A DNA stretch of 64,000 nucleotides, taken from Cladopsammia gracilis. Taxonomy: Eukaryota > Cnidaria > Anthozoa > Scleractinia > Dendrophylliidae. A program made the position numbers and the translations under genes. How positions within the stretch are numbered: the first letter of the stretch is position 1; each line of letters begins with the position of its first letter. The stretch is from contig JAJGOT010000034.1 of NCBI GenBank assembly GCA_022457155.1, positions 248,001 through 312,000 of the forward strand, written 5' to 3'. Shown here one piece after another: positions 1-15,104 of the stretch. The notes beneath the pieces are model-generated. The model was not told the origin of the DNA and did no database searches. It saw only the letters and a program-made list of their open reading frames with translations.

Positions 1-60
1 GGTTTTCAGTCGGAAATCCAAGAAACTGGATTTGAAGTTTAAAGTTAGTTTAGAAATATT

Positions 61-338
61 TAAAGCTGAATTACAGTCCGTACTGCGCAATCTCGGGGTT
101 TGTTTTCATTTTTTGTTTTGAATTTGTTGATATGTTACACTTGAAACGTCGGTTTGGGAAAACGTTGGGATTCTTTTACTTGCTATTATTGTTTGGCAAG
201 GACATCTGACGTTAATAATGAAGGAAAAGGTAAGTTTGTCCCGTAATTTTCATTTTCGCTAAGAAACGTTCCTTGTTTGTGAGTCTCACAAACATTGCCG
301 AGCTGAGATTGCGCAGTACGGACTGTAATTCATCTTTA
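61..338. repeat. Foldback/MITE-like element with 27-bp perfect inverted repeats
   Basis: Arms at 68-94 and 305-331 are exact reverse complements over 27 bp, and similarity continues a few bases on both sides. The spacer is about 210 bp and holds no clear coding sequence. It contains a short ATG followed by a GTAAGT donor-like string (220-237), which I do not call as an exon. Family unknown. Confidence 0.7.
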
Positions 339-682
339 ATACATCGTAAAAGAAAACGTTTAAGCGGAAAAAAGGCGAGGAAACTGGTGAGACCCCATTC
401 CCGCTCTGTCGATGCTCACCTATTTTTCTTCGCGCGTCGCCTCAACTTCGTTCCCAAGACCGATCTCTTCTTTCCGAATCCTGAGCGTTTTTGCCTTTCC
501 TTTCCCAATAGAGATTTATGTACGTAATGTTTTACCGCGAACGGCAGGGATGGCCACGGCGGCCGCCGTTTTCTACTCTAGGAGACCTGTTTTCATGTAC
601 TTGCAACAATCTGACGTTCAAAATTCCAATTCGATCTGGAACGCATGCACATGCGCGCCTAAACGAGTTCCTGAGAGCTGTT

Positions 683-926
683 AGTGCCCGGTTAAATTAG
701 GAAACATTGTCGAGGACGCAAATGTTTGCCAGTTTAGCCGCACGAGAAACATTTGTTGGGGACGTAAATCTTGCTTCCCGGACGCAAGGGAATGTTATTG
801 AAGCACGTCAAAAACATTCTTGCTCTAGTCCCGCAAATTTTGCGTCGAAAACATATATTTCCCAGTTTAGCCACATTAGAAGAAACAATGTTTACGCAAC
901 AATGTTTCCTAGTTCAGCCAGGCCGT
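683..926. repeat. MITE-like element with imperfect terminal inverted repeats
   Basis: The left end near 686-706 (motif TAGGAAACATTG) and the right end near 899-918 (CAATGTTTCCTA) are inverted copies. The small open frames over this stretch lie inside the repeat and look non-coding. The stretch 339-682 shows no gene or repeat I recognise. Confidence 0.5.
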
Positions 927-1070
927 TACGTTTTACATGGATAAACAAATATACTTGCATTTACGCTTGTTTGTTGTTTGCCGTAAACGCGATGCTAAAT
1001 GAACACCTGAAATAGGTTAGTGAGCCATGCAAAGAAACCTTAACGAGTATTAAAGAGGATTTTGTGGTAC

Positions 1071-4000
1071 CTGGTAGTACAAGACATCTCTTGTTTTGTT
1101 GCTGGCACCTATCTTTCTAAATCCTTTGACGATTCTGTCCAGGGCAGGAAGAGCAGAACGCAGGTCTGGAGAATCAAGATAGAAAATAACACCATGGTTA
1201 AATCGATATCAACTGACCGTGCTGAATCATGAAGCACAGTTGTACCTCCCATGAGTGACTGGCTGTCCATGCTACCGACATTTTAGTGAAATCCTTATAT
1301 TTGAGCCTTTTCGTAAGAGACTACATTTTCCTAGCACTTTGGGTAGTCACTTACGAGAGGTTTGACCGCTGCAAAGTTAGCTCTGTTGGTTTGGCAGAGC
1401 GCTGGTGTGCTGAGCGGGAGGTCGCGGGTTCGAACCCCGGCCGGACCTGGCTGAGGACGAAAATGTTACCTTTGCTGTAATATCTGCAAATGGTTAGACC
1501 TTCAAGTGGCTCGGATGACCACGTAGAAATGACAGTCCCGTCTTCAATAGGGGCCGTAAAAACAGTGTCCTCGATCAGTTCTTCGGTGCTGAATACATTG
1601 GTATCTATTGGTCATGTGTAAAACGTAGCCATCTTTTTAGGTTTAATAGTCATATAAACAAGCGCTACAAATTATGCCATATTGACTATTTACTATGTAT
1701 TTAAAAGTGCTTGCCTTGAGTTAAAGGGCTGCAAAGAAAAGACATTCTATTCTAACCAAATTAGTAGGCCGGATTTTATCCGAACTTTATATTCAGCTGG
1801 TTCGCTTCAGCTGGTGCGCTGTGAGTCGGTCGAGCACAAAATAAAGTGAATTACCGTTTTCTCTTCTAGCTTTATCCTGGTGTTGTGATGAAGCAGTCAG
1901 TTGGCACTTGACCAACAAAAAACGAGCACAGCACTGGACATAAAATGAACCTGAATAACAACAGAAACAAATCAGCAAAAACTTGAACCAGGAACCGCAC
2001 AAACAGATAAAAACAAAGCCATATAAAAACAATGAATTATTTTTCATTTAAAATGATGATGATGATGATAACGGTGCCGGTCGATTGTGCACGATTGTGA
2101 CACATAATTTTCATCCATAACATACAATTTACACAGAAATCTGTAACCTTTTTCCAAGGACTTTTCAAGTACCAACTTATTTTTTCAAGGATCCCTGCCA
2201 TGACTGTAATCGTAAAGGTTAAATAATATTGCATCAAATGCACCTGTCAATTACAATGAAATAAGTTTTTGACGCCAGAAGTTTTTCCTCCAAAATAACT
2301 GTGGCATACGCAGCTGCTGTTCTATTTACTTGCAGCACGTCAAACAAATAATTATCTAGTGTAGTGTTTGAAGTTATTTTAGCACTATTCGCGGGGTGAC
2401 GGACATTTATAGAAAATAAAGAACATTGACATCCATGCTACGTAATATTGCTTCAACTCTGCCACATCCTATTTTAGGGAAAATCCAAGGATTTTTTCAA
2501 GGTCGTCTTCTTAAATTCAAGGACCTTTCAAGGTCTCCTTCTAAAATTTAAGGACCTTTCAAGGACTTTTCAAGACTGTACGGACCTTGTTAAAAAAAAA
2601 CTCACCATGTGAAAGAATCTGCACCATGATTCGCTTGACAAGGTTGACAGCTTTTGTAGGTAAGCCTAAAGAAAGCTTAACAGGACAATATTTTGCTCAA
2701 CAAAATTTAAAATGACTGTAAAGCCAGTAACAGATGAAAGGAAAACAACTTGATTCGAAAAGATCACCAGTTCATATCCAAGTCTGCCAAACACTCGACA
2801 CTGACAATGCAAACGCTTTAGGGGAGAACCACTAGATTTCGGAGGGAGGGGAGGGAGGGGTGATCTTGCTTGTGTTCAGTATTTTTTCCTTTCGCTAAGT
2901 AGCTGCAGGAATTTTTTGTTACAAAAAACTAAAACTTCAAGTCGGGCTTTCGCAGTTGCAGGATATTTTTTTCCCAACAACTTCGCTTGCAAATGTGTGT
3001 ACATTATCGCAAATGTGTGGCAATATTAATTTATGCATCTGGCGTTTTTTTTTTAAAAAAAAAAAACTTGTGAAGTGCGATACGCAAAACGAGTTATGGT
3101 GACGCGTGGCGTAGTTACAGTAAGAAATCTAAATCAGATAAAGGACTGATAGCCGTTGTGTTAACTTTACTTAGATTTTACCCGCTTGGATGGTCGGTGA
3201 CCCCTACTTTTTTTGGCTAGATAATTTTCTTTTCTAATTCTCGACAGATTGTGAAAAAATGAACAAAAAATCAATGTAGGAAGTTTAAAATTTTCCCATT
3301 TTTCTACCCACGCAACATCGAATCCAGCCAACTTGCGGCTGTCTTGGTTTGCAAGTACTGTTGTTTAAAAATAAGATTTACTTTAAAGGACGTCACCAGT
3401 TGATTTAATTAGCTCAATAGACCCACTCGTATAAAATTTGGCATAGAAAGTTTCATTCTAGATATTCATTTGCAATATTTTTAGACTGACAGACATTGGG
3501 GCCATATGGAGTAAGGAAGACCGATTTTTCCAAATTAAGGTGGCCTTTCAGATATCTTATCTCCGAAACAAACTCGGTGACCCCCCAATTTTTTTGCATT
3601 TCTGACACGAGTAACTCGTTACCTAGCTGTAGCAAAAGTTTTATTAAGTTGTTAGAAGATTTTCGCGCGAACGTCCTTAAGGCCGACTGTCCTCTACTCA
3701 GATCTGGATTCTCTCTTGGTATTGATGGTTTGCACGGTGGCCATGATGGTAGCCATGTTGGTAGCCATGTTGGTAGCCATGTTGGTGGCCATGTTGATGG
3801 ACAGAACAATGAAATTTCCATCCAATGGGAATAAAACTTTATTTTTATGCAAACGATTTCTATTGTTTCTGACCCCCAACATGGCCTCCGTGCAAACCAC
3901 CAATACCGGGACACAAGGTCAGGAAAAAAATCGCTAAATAACACATTTAACGGAAACAATAGAGCGGTTTTCAGTTGTATGCTGAACCTGTTGAACATAA

Positions 4001-7000
4001 CTCACATTTGCTTTAGTTTTGTGCTAATTTCGCGTCACTTCTGAACCAATCAGAAGTAAAACTGAACCCAACGGTGACTCGTTCGAACGCGTTTTCCCGC
4101 GCTTGGCGCCGGCTACATGTATCCGCCTTAAGTTCTGATTGGTTTATTCGATTGTGATCTGTTGTGATTGGTCAGAGTAATCATATTGGTTTTGGTTTCA
4201 CAGAACCCAGATCAGCTGAGTAGAATTTGATCGTGTATTTGTACATTATGAATGCTTTAACAACATTCTTTTTCCAACTTTCCCCCAAGAAAAAAATGAA
4301 AGGCAATTTACATTGTACCATGATAATAATACCTGGATTTGTGCGATGTAGAGTGAAGCTAAGGCAGTTGCATTGTCCAGGAAGTGTGAGCGCGAGATGG
4401 TAAAACAGTTCAAGGCGTATGGCAACGCGGAAACTGGGTCCTCAAGCAATAAGAACAGCTGCGCAAGAGCTACAAGAATTCTGTTGAAAAGATGAAAAGA
4501 GTTTTTTGGCGGAAACAACATCGAAAAAATCTCTCTTTTTTCACAGGGGTGAAGACGAGTGGTCAAGTATGTCCTCTTTTAAGACCGGCTTTCGATCGGA
4601 AGGTCATTGGGACGAGTTTGGGCTCATCCGTTGTGTTGTATCCTTACATTGCCTCGTTGTTTTCTAACAATGTTTCCTTACGTTGTTTCTTTCATCACTG
4701 TTGTTTCCTTATATTGAGTCATATAATACTGGGAGTAACTCTGCTAAGGACTAGCATCCCATCCAAGGGGGGGGGGGTCCCATCCAGGGGGGGGGGGGGT
4801 AGGGGAGAAGCAATATTCCTAGTTCCTTCATGTTACAGAAACCGGGTAAGCTCCAGGTGTGTGGGCAGCCTGTGGTTCGTGTGCCACAGACATTATATTA
4901 CATGATTATAGTGTAACAATGAGTCGGAAACGTTGGGAAACCTAACGAAATGCTAGGGATAGCCCTGTCATGGCATTACAACAAACTCCTTGAGACGGAT
5001 TGCTGGTCCATCACAGATCATCCCTAGCATTTTGTTGGCAGTTTTCGTTTACAGTTAGTCAGTACCCCGCATACACCTTGGTGAATAGAGACAATGTGGA
5101 GCAACGTTTCTTGTCTGACGATACAACATGACGGTAGAGACCAGGCCTCAAATCACTAACCTTCAGATCTGACATGCAACGCGCTAACCACTACTCCACC
5201 ACACAGGTTAACCACTACACCACGGCACAGCCTCACCACTACACCACGGCACAGGTTAACCACTACACCACTGGGCCTTTGAAATACAGTTATGTACAAT
5301 ATACGATGAAATTGAAGCTGCATCATACATTACCTGGCTTGATACTCAGCAGCTGATTTCTTGCCATCATTTACGAACACTCTGTCTCTGGAAGGCACAA
5401 CAAAGTACAGAATAAAGAAAAGAATCTGAGTACAATAAACCTTCACAAAGGACCGGGGAACGAGATGGCTCTTCCAAGTAAACACTCAGGCCACTCAGTT
5501 GTGGTTCCACCCATTCGAAGTTTTAAGCCTAAAGAATACCGTTCAGAAGGACGTCGGACACCTTATTGAAACTTATATAACGGAGTAACTGGTTAGCTTT
5601 CAGTTGATGTTATGGGTAGCAGTTCAGGCCTGAACAACCCGAAAAGCTACGTGGTACAGTGGTACGGTAGGCTATCTAAGTCTAAGCCTAGCTGAGATCA
5701 CAGGTTCAATCCTAAGTGGGGGATTTTAAATTTTCTTTTTTAAACTTAAAAATTTATTGAAAATAAAATTCTAAGTGTCAACATTACGTTATACAAGTCT
5801 TAATAAAGTGTCCGACGTCCCTCTAAACGGTATTCTTTAGGCACAACCCATTCGAAGGGTCTCCTTTTATCCCGTCCCCGGGAGCGAGAGAGAGAAAGAA
5901 CGGGAAGAGAGGAGACCCTGGGAACAAGGTTGCCATCCACATACAAACACTACAGTTTACAACCCCCCCCCCCCCCCCCCCCCAGCCATCCATAAGTAGA
6001 CACTTCCCCAAGGAGGACACTAAGGGTACGGTGTCCTTAGGGTATCCACTGACGGATGGTTCTATTGTACTTTGAAACGTTGCAGCCCCTCAGAGCTGTT
6101 AATTCTGACAGCAACGGGGGTTTTCATTATTGGAATTCTACAGTAACTATCGTGTTTTATCACCTTGAACTCTCAAGCAGCTTCTGTAACAGAGGAAATG
6201 CAGCAGTGTAATCTCCTGTGTGAAGCATGTTTAAAGCTAATCTAAAAGAGAAAAAATAGAGCGGTTTTCAATTGAGTGTCGTAAAACCAAACCCAAGTAA
6301 TTACTCTGACCAATCAAAGAACTCGCAGACAATCTGATGAACCAATCAGAACTCGAAGCAAATACATGTAGCCGGCGTCAAGCGCGGGAAAACGCGTGCG
6401 AGCAAGTCACGATTGGTTTTGGTTTTACTTCTGATTGGTTGAGAAAATGGCGCGAGGTTTTTTAGCCAATCACAAAGCGTAGCAATGCAAAACCAAAGTA
6501 ATTACGAAATTACTTTCGACACTCAATTGAAAACTGCTCTATAACATCGGTTTGTAATCACCAGAATTACCAACAACAATTCTTTACAGAACTATACTAA
6601 CCCGAACTATCACACTTGACAGGTTACTTTTCAAATGGTACAATAATATATATAGATAGCCCAAGCCTAACAGCGTCGCACTTTGAACAAGCTTAACTAA
6701 GGTGAAACTTAACTAAGGTGAAAGGTTGGAAGCACAAGAATTAAGATTGACGAAGGGGCTATTTTCAATTTTAGCAATTCTCAAAAACAGTATTACGCGA
6801 CCGTCTGCACAGTACATTTTTATAGACCGTACAAAAGTTCACAAAAACAACTTTTCTCTGTCTAGAATAAATAGTACCACTAGTTTCCGAATAAAATACA
6901 GTTTATGTTTGTCAAAAATTGCCCGAGAAACTGATTTGAAAATCAAAAATTGCAAAAATACACAAACATATTTGCATAAGGCGATGCGAGTGAAGATAGA

Positions 7001-10000
7001 ACTGTACTATAAAATCAAGTCTTGTTTTGTTTACATAAAATCGCTTTTCAATCTATCTAATGAACGAACAAACACATAAAAATGGACAACACAATCTTCT
7101 TTCGAAAAAATTTATTCAAATCTCCATTAGTTTACGTTTAAAAGCAAAACGCGTACCATGTAATTATAGCTCATCGAGTTCAAGCTTTCTTCGATGAAAT
7201 TCAAGAGATAGGCACGTTTTAAAATCCATTCGCCAAAACTAACAATAACACTAATAACAAATCACTCACAGATTGATATCAACATAAATTCTCATCGAAA
7301 ACTGTAATCTGTTTTACCTTTAAGTTCCTCGCTTGCTTGGAAATTCAAATCTCCGCTTCTGGTTCTGAAATCATCTCCCGCATTGATAAAAATGTAATAC
7401 ATGAAGTTCCTCGAAGCAAGATTTTATCCCTGAAAGCTCGTCTTTTTCCACTAAAGCGGCTTCTGAGTATACCTTAATTGGTATCCCTGTCTTGAGTAGC
7501 AAACCGCGAAAAAATGCAGGAAAATAACGAGTTTAATTCTCCGCTAGGCACAAGAAAACAACTAAAGTGTTTACCGAGCTCACGGCTGTGTGGCCGCGCG
7601 AAAAACAAAGCCTTGCTTTCAAGATCCCGGATGTTGTTCCAACACGGCGGGCGGGCGGCGGGCGCCCGCGAAACATTCCGCTAGCCATGACCATGAAAAA
7701 TCTCGGCGTAGGTTCTATGAGTATGGAGCTGCGCAGCCAGGCCTTCGACCTGGCAAGTGCTCCGCTATGAATGTTCACATTCTTATTGCCACGATTTACC
7801 ACCCTATCACCTGCTCCCTATTCTTCGCGAATCGACTTTCGATCTTTGGAACGCGAGCAAAAGTGAGGTTGGAATCGTACGGCTAACCCATAGCCAGTTC
7901 GCCGAATTGTTCTTGTTAAAGAATGTACAGCAGTAATCACTTGCATCCGGCCGTGAGAATTATGAAACAGCAAACATGCTGGAGATTCAAATATTTCACA
8001 AACTGATTTCATGATGGATGCAATAACGCCATACGTTTAACAACGAAAGTACAGTAAATAGTATAGTAAATAGTTTTTATTCCGCTATTGTATATTAGTA
8101 TTTTCTTAACTTAGTTTAGCATTTATTATAGGAGTTTTGTAATTTTTAAGTCTTAACTTTTTCTACTAGGTTTAATGTGCACGGCTCTTTAGAAGACCAC
8201 TTTTTAGTGATAAGGACTCCGTGAATAAATAAAGTTATTATTGTTACAGCCTAGCTCCGAGACACGCAACTTAAACGCAGAATAAACTCTGGGGCATTAT
8301 TCTACTGAGAAATTAACTCAGTGATCCTAGCATTCAGTGACTACTACTGATCTTGCAAACTATGCGCCAAAGAAACAATGACCGCGACCGCTTAAAAAAT
8401 GTCAAGTTTAAAGTAAATATGGGGAGCGATATAATTCCGGGGATTTGTCAGTGACCGCTTACAGCAGTTTTCAATTGAGTCGTAAAACCAAAACCAAAGT
8501 AATTACTCAGACCAATCACAGCAGTCGTAAACAATCCAATGAACCAATCAGAGCTCGAAGCAATTACATGTCGGCGGCGCCAAGCGCGGGAAAACGCGTG
8601 CGAGTAAGTCACGATTGGTTTTGGTTTTACTTCTGATTGCTTGAGAAAGTGGCGCGAGATTTTTTAGCCAATCACAACATGTATATAGTTAGACAGCATT
8701 TGCTGACCTGTACTCTGATTCTGGTTCATCCACTGCTGCTAACTGTTCTACACATGTCTGTGCTCTGTCCATGTTTCCCTGAAGTAAAGCTCTGCTGTGG
8801 TCTATCTTGGCCTCTGTTGCCATCCACAGCTACAACAAACATCACAATGTTAACCTCAAGTCTTCCAAATGACAATATAGTGGTCATTCCGTATTTCCTA
8901 GAATAATATTCCTCAACAACAATACTTTATTTTCACATTTCCATGACATTTTTTGTTACAAGAAAATATATATCTAGCTAAACGAAAATTACTAAAACAA
9001 TAGGACGAATAATTAAATATAAATACCGTTTGAGGAAATGCCTAGCGTCTAAGTAAACCATACAGTTTTCTAGTTAGACACTAGTCTTGTGTAGTATCAA
9101 TTCACATGTAGACATCTATTACAAACAGATAAACACACACACTGCACACAAATAGCAAAAATAGCAAAAAATAGCGAAAATTAGAAGATAACTGCGGTTG
9201 GACAGTATATCTGTTTCGACAATAAATACCGTTTAACTTTTTTTTTTTTAATCAAAATGACTAAGATCTTTGATTTCTTTCGGTAATTTTTCCCAAGAAT
9301 CAACTGCAAAAGCTGATGATGTTTTTTTCCCGATATTAGTCCTGAAGCGTGCTTTATAGAAGTTACCTCTTGCAGCATATCTAGTGTTATACGTGTGGAC
9401 GTCACTGGCGTAGCAAAGGTGGTTGTCGAAGATATTGGGAAGTTGCTTTTTATGCCACTGGTGGGAGAACTTGAGTAAGAACTTGAGTTAATCTTAACAA
9501 CGTCAAGGTGTAAATTATAGCGATTTATGTAATTATAAACTCATTGGATAAACTGAATAAAAAAAGTCGAAAAGAAAGACAAAAATTTTCGTCGTAGTTC
9601 AACTTTAAGAATGCTGTTCATCTCGTAAATCCACAGATAAGAGAAACCGTGAATTATAAAGATTTGTTTGGGAATTTAACAAACATATTATTAGGAAGAC
9701 AAAAAAAAAACAAATGCTTTAGTAAGTACCTACTAAAGCCCAATAAAAGTCCAAATCATTTAGCTAGTGCTAATGTAAATGTTTTGGGTTGAAATAAACG
9801 CTTCACCTTTGAAAGCTTGGAAGGTTCTGGAAACTTTGTTCTGCAAAATGACAGGATGTCGGAAGCCTCTTGGAACATCCCCTAAACGAAAAATATAAGC
9901 AAACAGTGAAAAAAAAAATAGAAATATTTAACCCTTTCAACCCAGGAGCAGTCCAAATCAAAATTCAAAAAATAAACAAATTAACAAAAATTTGTTTTGT

Positions 10001-13000
10001 AAAATACTGGAAAACAAACATTATACACTAATAGGAAAGTATTGTAAAAGAGTTTTAGTTTGTATCGTCACACTTTATAATGTATAATGAGACATTAGAC
10101 CCAAAATAAGACAACAGTGAAGTGCATGTTATGTGCTCTTGATAGGTAGCGTTCATCTCTGATCAACCTGTAATCACAGTCAACTACCGCCTTGCAGTTA
10201 AACGGACACTGTCCGGGCTGAAATATCATGTTTTCATGATTATGGCCAGGAGCTAGCTTTATTAAAAGTTTACTTTATTATCTTGGAATAGGAAGAAAGA
10301 ATCGCGAAAAGTGATGAACGCAAAAAAAAAAAAAAAAAACACGAAATAAAATGACCAAATAACGACTAAGAATATCACAATTCCACCAGAATGGAAACTT
10401 TGATTTCTTGACCGCCTGTCACGAAATCAAATTTGATGAACTGTAATCCACTTCCATCCTTGCAATCCTGCACTTTATCTCCAAACTACTGCTTCTGTTT
10501 TGCTCTATAGAATCTTTTTGACCAATTTAGTTGTATATTTGCAGTTATTTGGTGGTATTTGGCGATATAACATGGAAATTAAGTAAACACAATTTCTTTA
10601 ATTCGGTCCCTTTAAAGCGGGACAGTAGCCCTTTCACACACATCCCGTTATTATGGACAAGAGGAAGTAAAATATCAAACACGAGACACAGTGTTTCATC
10701 ACAAGATCAAACACTGAGAAGAGAGCCGTCGAAAATACGATGCGCAGCGGAGTGTTTTTGACCAACTTCGAGGTGTTTGATCTTGTGATGAAATACTGTG
10801 TCGAATGTTTGACATTACTTCTCAAACAAAATGATTTTAGAAGGAGAAATTAAGGATGCAAAAATGAGGAGTGTTTGAATTTCATCGTCTCATTAAACAT
10901 TAATTTCCTTTGTCAGCATATTCTTCATTCTTTTCTTGCTATTTAGGATTCTCTCTATAACTAAGGTGTCCGTTATAGCAGGAGATGACTGTATTCATAA
11001 ATACTGACTGATGTTTTCAGTATCTTACTCTGTTGGCATGCTGCTCTGCCAGACTGCACAGTGACAGACATGTAGCTTCAGCACTTTGTATCCCTGTACT
11101 TCTGTCAACACAAGGCATTGACTCCTGACTTGATGAGCTGTTTAGTTGCAGTGGAAATTGGGTAAACATTCCTACAATGCAACTGATTTGACAACAATTT
11201 TATATGTTAATGACACTGAATACCAACAAATAAAACTGCATGGGTGGTCATCTCAGCCCAAATATGCTGGCTGGAGCAGGAAATGACTACAGCCATCCAC
11301 TGATCAGTCTCTCATCAAACTAAAAGTGCTACTTCAACAAACATTTTTGTTTTTCTTCTCGACTTTTTTTAACTTCAATTCATTCAGTGGGTTCATAATT
11401 ACACAAATCGCTAAAATTTAGAACAATATAAGCTTAATGAACCTGGAAATAACTGGCAGAAAAAAAAAAACATCAAAACCCTGTCCACCACAGCTCAGCT
11501 CACAAAACGCAAGCCTGCAATTATTCTAAAAAGCGGTCTCATGTGCAAGTATAAAAAAAGGCCTTATCTATGTGAGATCAGCCTTTCCACACAATAAAGC
11601 AGCCACCGGAATCAGCCTTTTTTGTGCTGACTGGATGACATCATATGATGTCATGTCATCCAATCATTTTGGCCATTTGAATCAAGTAATGACGGCAAGC
11701 CGAATCTGAACTTCACGTTTGAAATAACTGATCTTCCTGTCGGAATTTAAACTTACATTTTGGCATGGGAAGTATTCAGCACTTCTACTTTCCAACAATG
11801 AAGAGAAAGGGGAAAGCAAAATTATGACGATCATCATAGATGCTGCAGTAAATTTAGGGAACATTTTGAAATAGCTAAACTGGGAACTGCAGGGATTGGT
11901 CTATCTTACATAGAGGACACTTTTTACTAGGTTGTTGGTACCATAACAACAGTGTCCAACAAATCTATCCATCAGAAATAGCCACTTAATCTTAAGACTC
12001 AACAACCCCCAGTCCTAAAAAACTATCACCTAGTGATATGATCACTTCACTTACTCTTTGCCGTAGATCTGCCATGTCGCTGCTTGTTGCACATGTGTTG
12101 CTGCCATCAGATCAGAAAGAGAATTCTGGGAGTTGATGATGTTGATTTGAGAAAGATTCTGTAAAACTCTACAAAGAAACCAACAACTACATTGTGAGCT
12201 TATTCTGAATTTTTTAAAGTTGGATAATTTTAATTAAAAATGTTTACAAGAAGAGATTTAACTGTCCTAGTACAGTGGAACCCCGATTTAACGAAGCGCG
12301 CGGGACCGGAAAAACAGTTCGTTAGATCGGGGTATAGGTAATAATTAAAATTTACCGTTCTGCTTAACTGTCCAACACTTCCCCGTCTGATCGGTATTGC
12401 ACAGTGTACACATAACTTATAGCACTCGTGATTTATTATACACTGTATGTAGCTATAGTACAGTACTGTGCTGCATACATGTACATTTACATAAACACTT
12501 TTTTGCACAAAACATAAATACAGTACTGTATCTATCATATCAACGATACTGGAAAACGATGGAACAAGGGAATTGGACTAGAAGTCCCGGCAACGTATGC
12601 ATTTCATCACAAGAAGCCATCGAAAATAAAGAAATTAAAGACAAAGAAGATAAAGCGGATTAGATGGCAACGATAACACTCTGTTTAGCAGCATGTAATG
12701 GACAGCTGCTGACAATGTTCTTAGAGAATAAACAAAATATTATCGGTTTCATCTCTTGCCGGATTCGTCTTCTGTGGCGTGATGACATTTTATTCGTTAT
12801 ATCGGGGTAGTTTTTACGTTCAGTCCTCCAGATTTTGTTCGTTATATCGGGAATTACGTTAAATCGGGGTTCTTCTGCATACATTTTACTGTGACTCTGG
12901 CCGGGCCGAAAACATTTGTACGTTAAATCGGGGACTTCGTTAAATCGGGGTACGTTAAATCGGGGTTCCACTGTATGTAGTCCTGTGGGCTGTCCCTCTG

Positions 13001-15064
13001 GCCTCTAATTAATTCTTATTAGTATGGCGCATCCCCCAAGTGGCGAATAGGGGAGCCCCCTGATCATCCTGGAGGCATCCCCTCCACACTGGCCGGCCAT
13101 TAGTGGACTAGCAACTCAGTCTGGTGCTACTTAATGTTGTTACCGAAACAAGCACTCGCACTGTTGGTGTCATAACAACAAGTAAATGTTGCAAAGATGA
13201 TGAATCTGTAGTCTGTCTAACTGACCAATGAGATCTTTTGTAAGGACTCACTTGGGTGGTGGAGCTCCCGCCATGGCGTCATACTGACAATGGCTCAACA
13301 TTCCAACAGATGTTAAATACTGAAACAAAAAAGAGATGCTTAGATAACTAAATGATACAGTCCATGTCAAATGATCACAAGAAAACTAAGTGCAATAAAA
13401 CAGGAATGCTAGCATTTAAAAAATGAATTTTTGTCGGGTCTTGTCTCATATATTTTACTGTGTAAAAAATGATTGACTCTTCCATTTGCAAGAAAAAGAC
13501 ATTGCAAAATTCTTCCAGGAAAGCAAGTGAACAAAGATTGGAAAGAGGAAAGATAGAATCCACTTTTATTTCCCTGCTGTGGAGAAACCATTGAATAAAA
13601 TAAATTACCGTACTTTTCCACTCAAAATTGTAAAGTAGATGTATTTTTAACTTTCTGTCAGAAAAGACTATTAAGTAACAATCCGTGTAAGAAGTAGGCA
13701 ACCCAAATGCACGGAATGCAGAAAGGTGTGAATTGTGCTATTATTGAAACCGTCCACCTCATTGGCTAAAACATGAAAATCTACCATAACTTCATCAGGC
13801 AGCGCATTTATTTATCTCTAGTTTACTAATTGATTCCCTTTTAGTGAAAACTATTGTGATTTTTAATGCAACAAAAATTCTATGTGGGGAACATGGAAAA
13901 TTAGAAGTCTTTCTTGGCGATTGTTTTGGAGTCTCACGATTGGCTGAAATCTTGTAACACAAAAGAAACATTGCTTTAAAATAAAGTTTCAGTAAATTTT
14001 CAAAACCATGTTGTCCATAGGTTGACGTATTCTCAGTACGAAAATCTAAACATTCTTATGTGGGGAAAGCGAAATGCATCGGAACAATAGAGAATTGCCT
14101 ACTTCTTACACGGATTGTTACTTAATTTGTAAAGCGCCATTGGATGGTGACAGATTATTTTCATTATTAGACAATAGGCCTATACATGATGACGTCACCA
14201 GCTCACAATTCACCACCAAGCCTCGTTTGTACGACATCCCTTACAAACCTTTGACAAGTTCACATTGTTTTTGAGTGGGTCAGGAGGCTTGGGAATGAAA
14301 TTAGCTACCAGCATTCCGACGTAAACATGCAAAAGGGTTATTTAACTGCATACAGGAATCTTAAGTTCAACAGCTCTTGCAGCAAATCTGTCCAGCAGCT
14401 GTTTTGCTTGAGAGCTACCCTCCTGCTCCAATCTGTAAAGCCATCCCTGTGGACAAAAACAATGGTTCATAAATAAGAAATAAATTATATATAAACTAGC
14501 AGTAATCACAGATTATGGAGATGCATTCAAAGGAATTTCCGGCAGAAATGGGCTCCTGAAAAAAAAAACAATAGGGGCGGCCATTTTTTGGAAGACCGAC
14601 CACCAAAATATCTCAAATTTAACTGCACATAAACCACAGGACAACCAACACGAAATTAGGATTGCGTTCTTTGAACCCGATAAATAAATACACTATTGAG
14701 AGGAAGTAACATCAATGTTCTGCATTAGAGACAACATCAAGAACCTAAGAGGTATAAACAAATTAGTAATCCCTAAAGTGAACAGCACTGATTTCAGCCT
14801 CAAGTCACTGACTGTTGTACATCATCACTAAGGCTTGGAATTCTCTGCCAGACATCATGAGAACATTAACATCAACAGAGGCCTTTCGCTATTAAGTGAT
14901 AATTAAGTCATAATTTGATTTATTATTTATAAATAATTATTTATTTATTTATTTAATTATTTACCGGTAAGTTGTTTTTATATGTAACACTTTCCTCACT
15001 TGGCCTATTAGCATACATTGCTAGTGGCCTAATCAGCCCCAACAACCCGAGTTTAAATAAGGTT

Positions 15065-15104
<40 letters not shown>

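Noticed and set aside
220..237. Possible first exon ending MKEK before a GTAAGT donor
   Set aside because: Too short, inside an inverted-repeat element, with no downstream exon in frame.
1..1070. Terminal ANAPC5 exon
   Set aside because: I looked on the minus strand for the expected ARLYH-like start and a C-terminal stop and did not find a convincing match; it is probably left of the window.
1375..1447. Possible functional tRNA gene
   Set aside because: A- and B-box-like blocks are present, but the acceptor stem does not pair and the anticodon arm is poor; better explained as a SINE head.
3453..3998. 181-residue minus-strand open frame
   Set aside because: It crosses a 12-bp tandem array and its inverted arms (PTWLPTWLPTWLP repeats), and runs into a MITE; no protein family is suggested.
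7533..7886. Overlapping 67-98-residue frames in a GC-rich patch
   Set aside because: Open frames exist on both strands because GC-rich DNA has few stops; no recognisable domain, and the patch lies in an ANAPC5 intron beside retroposon-like sequence.
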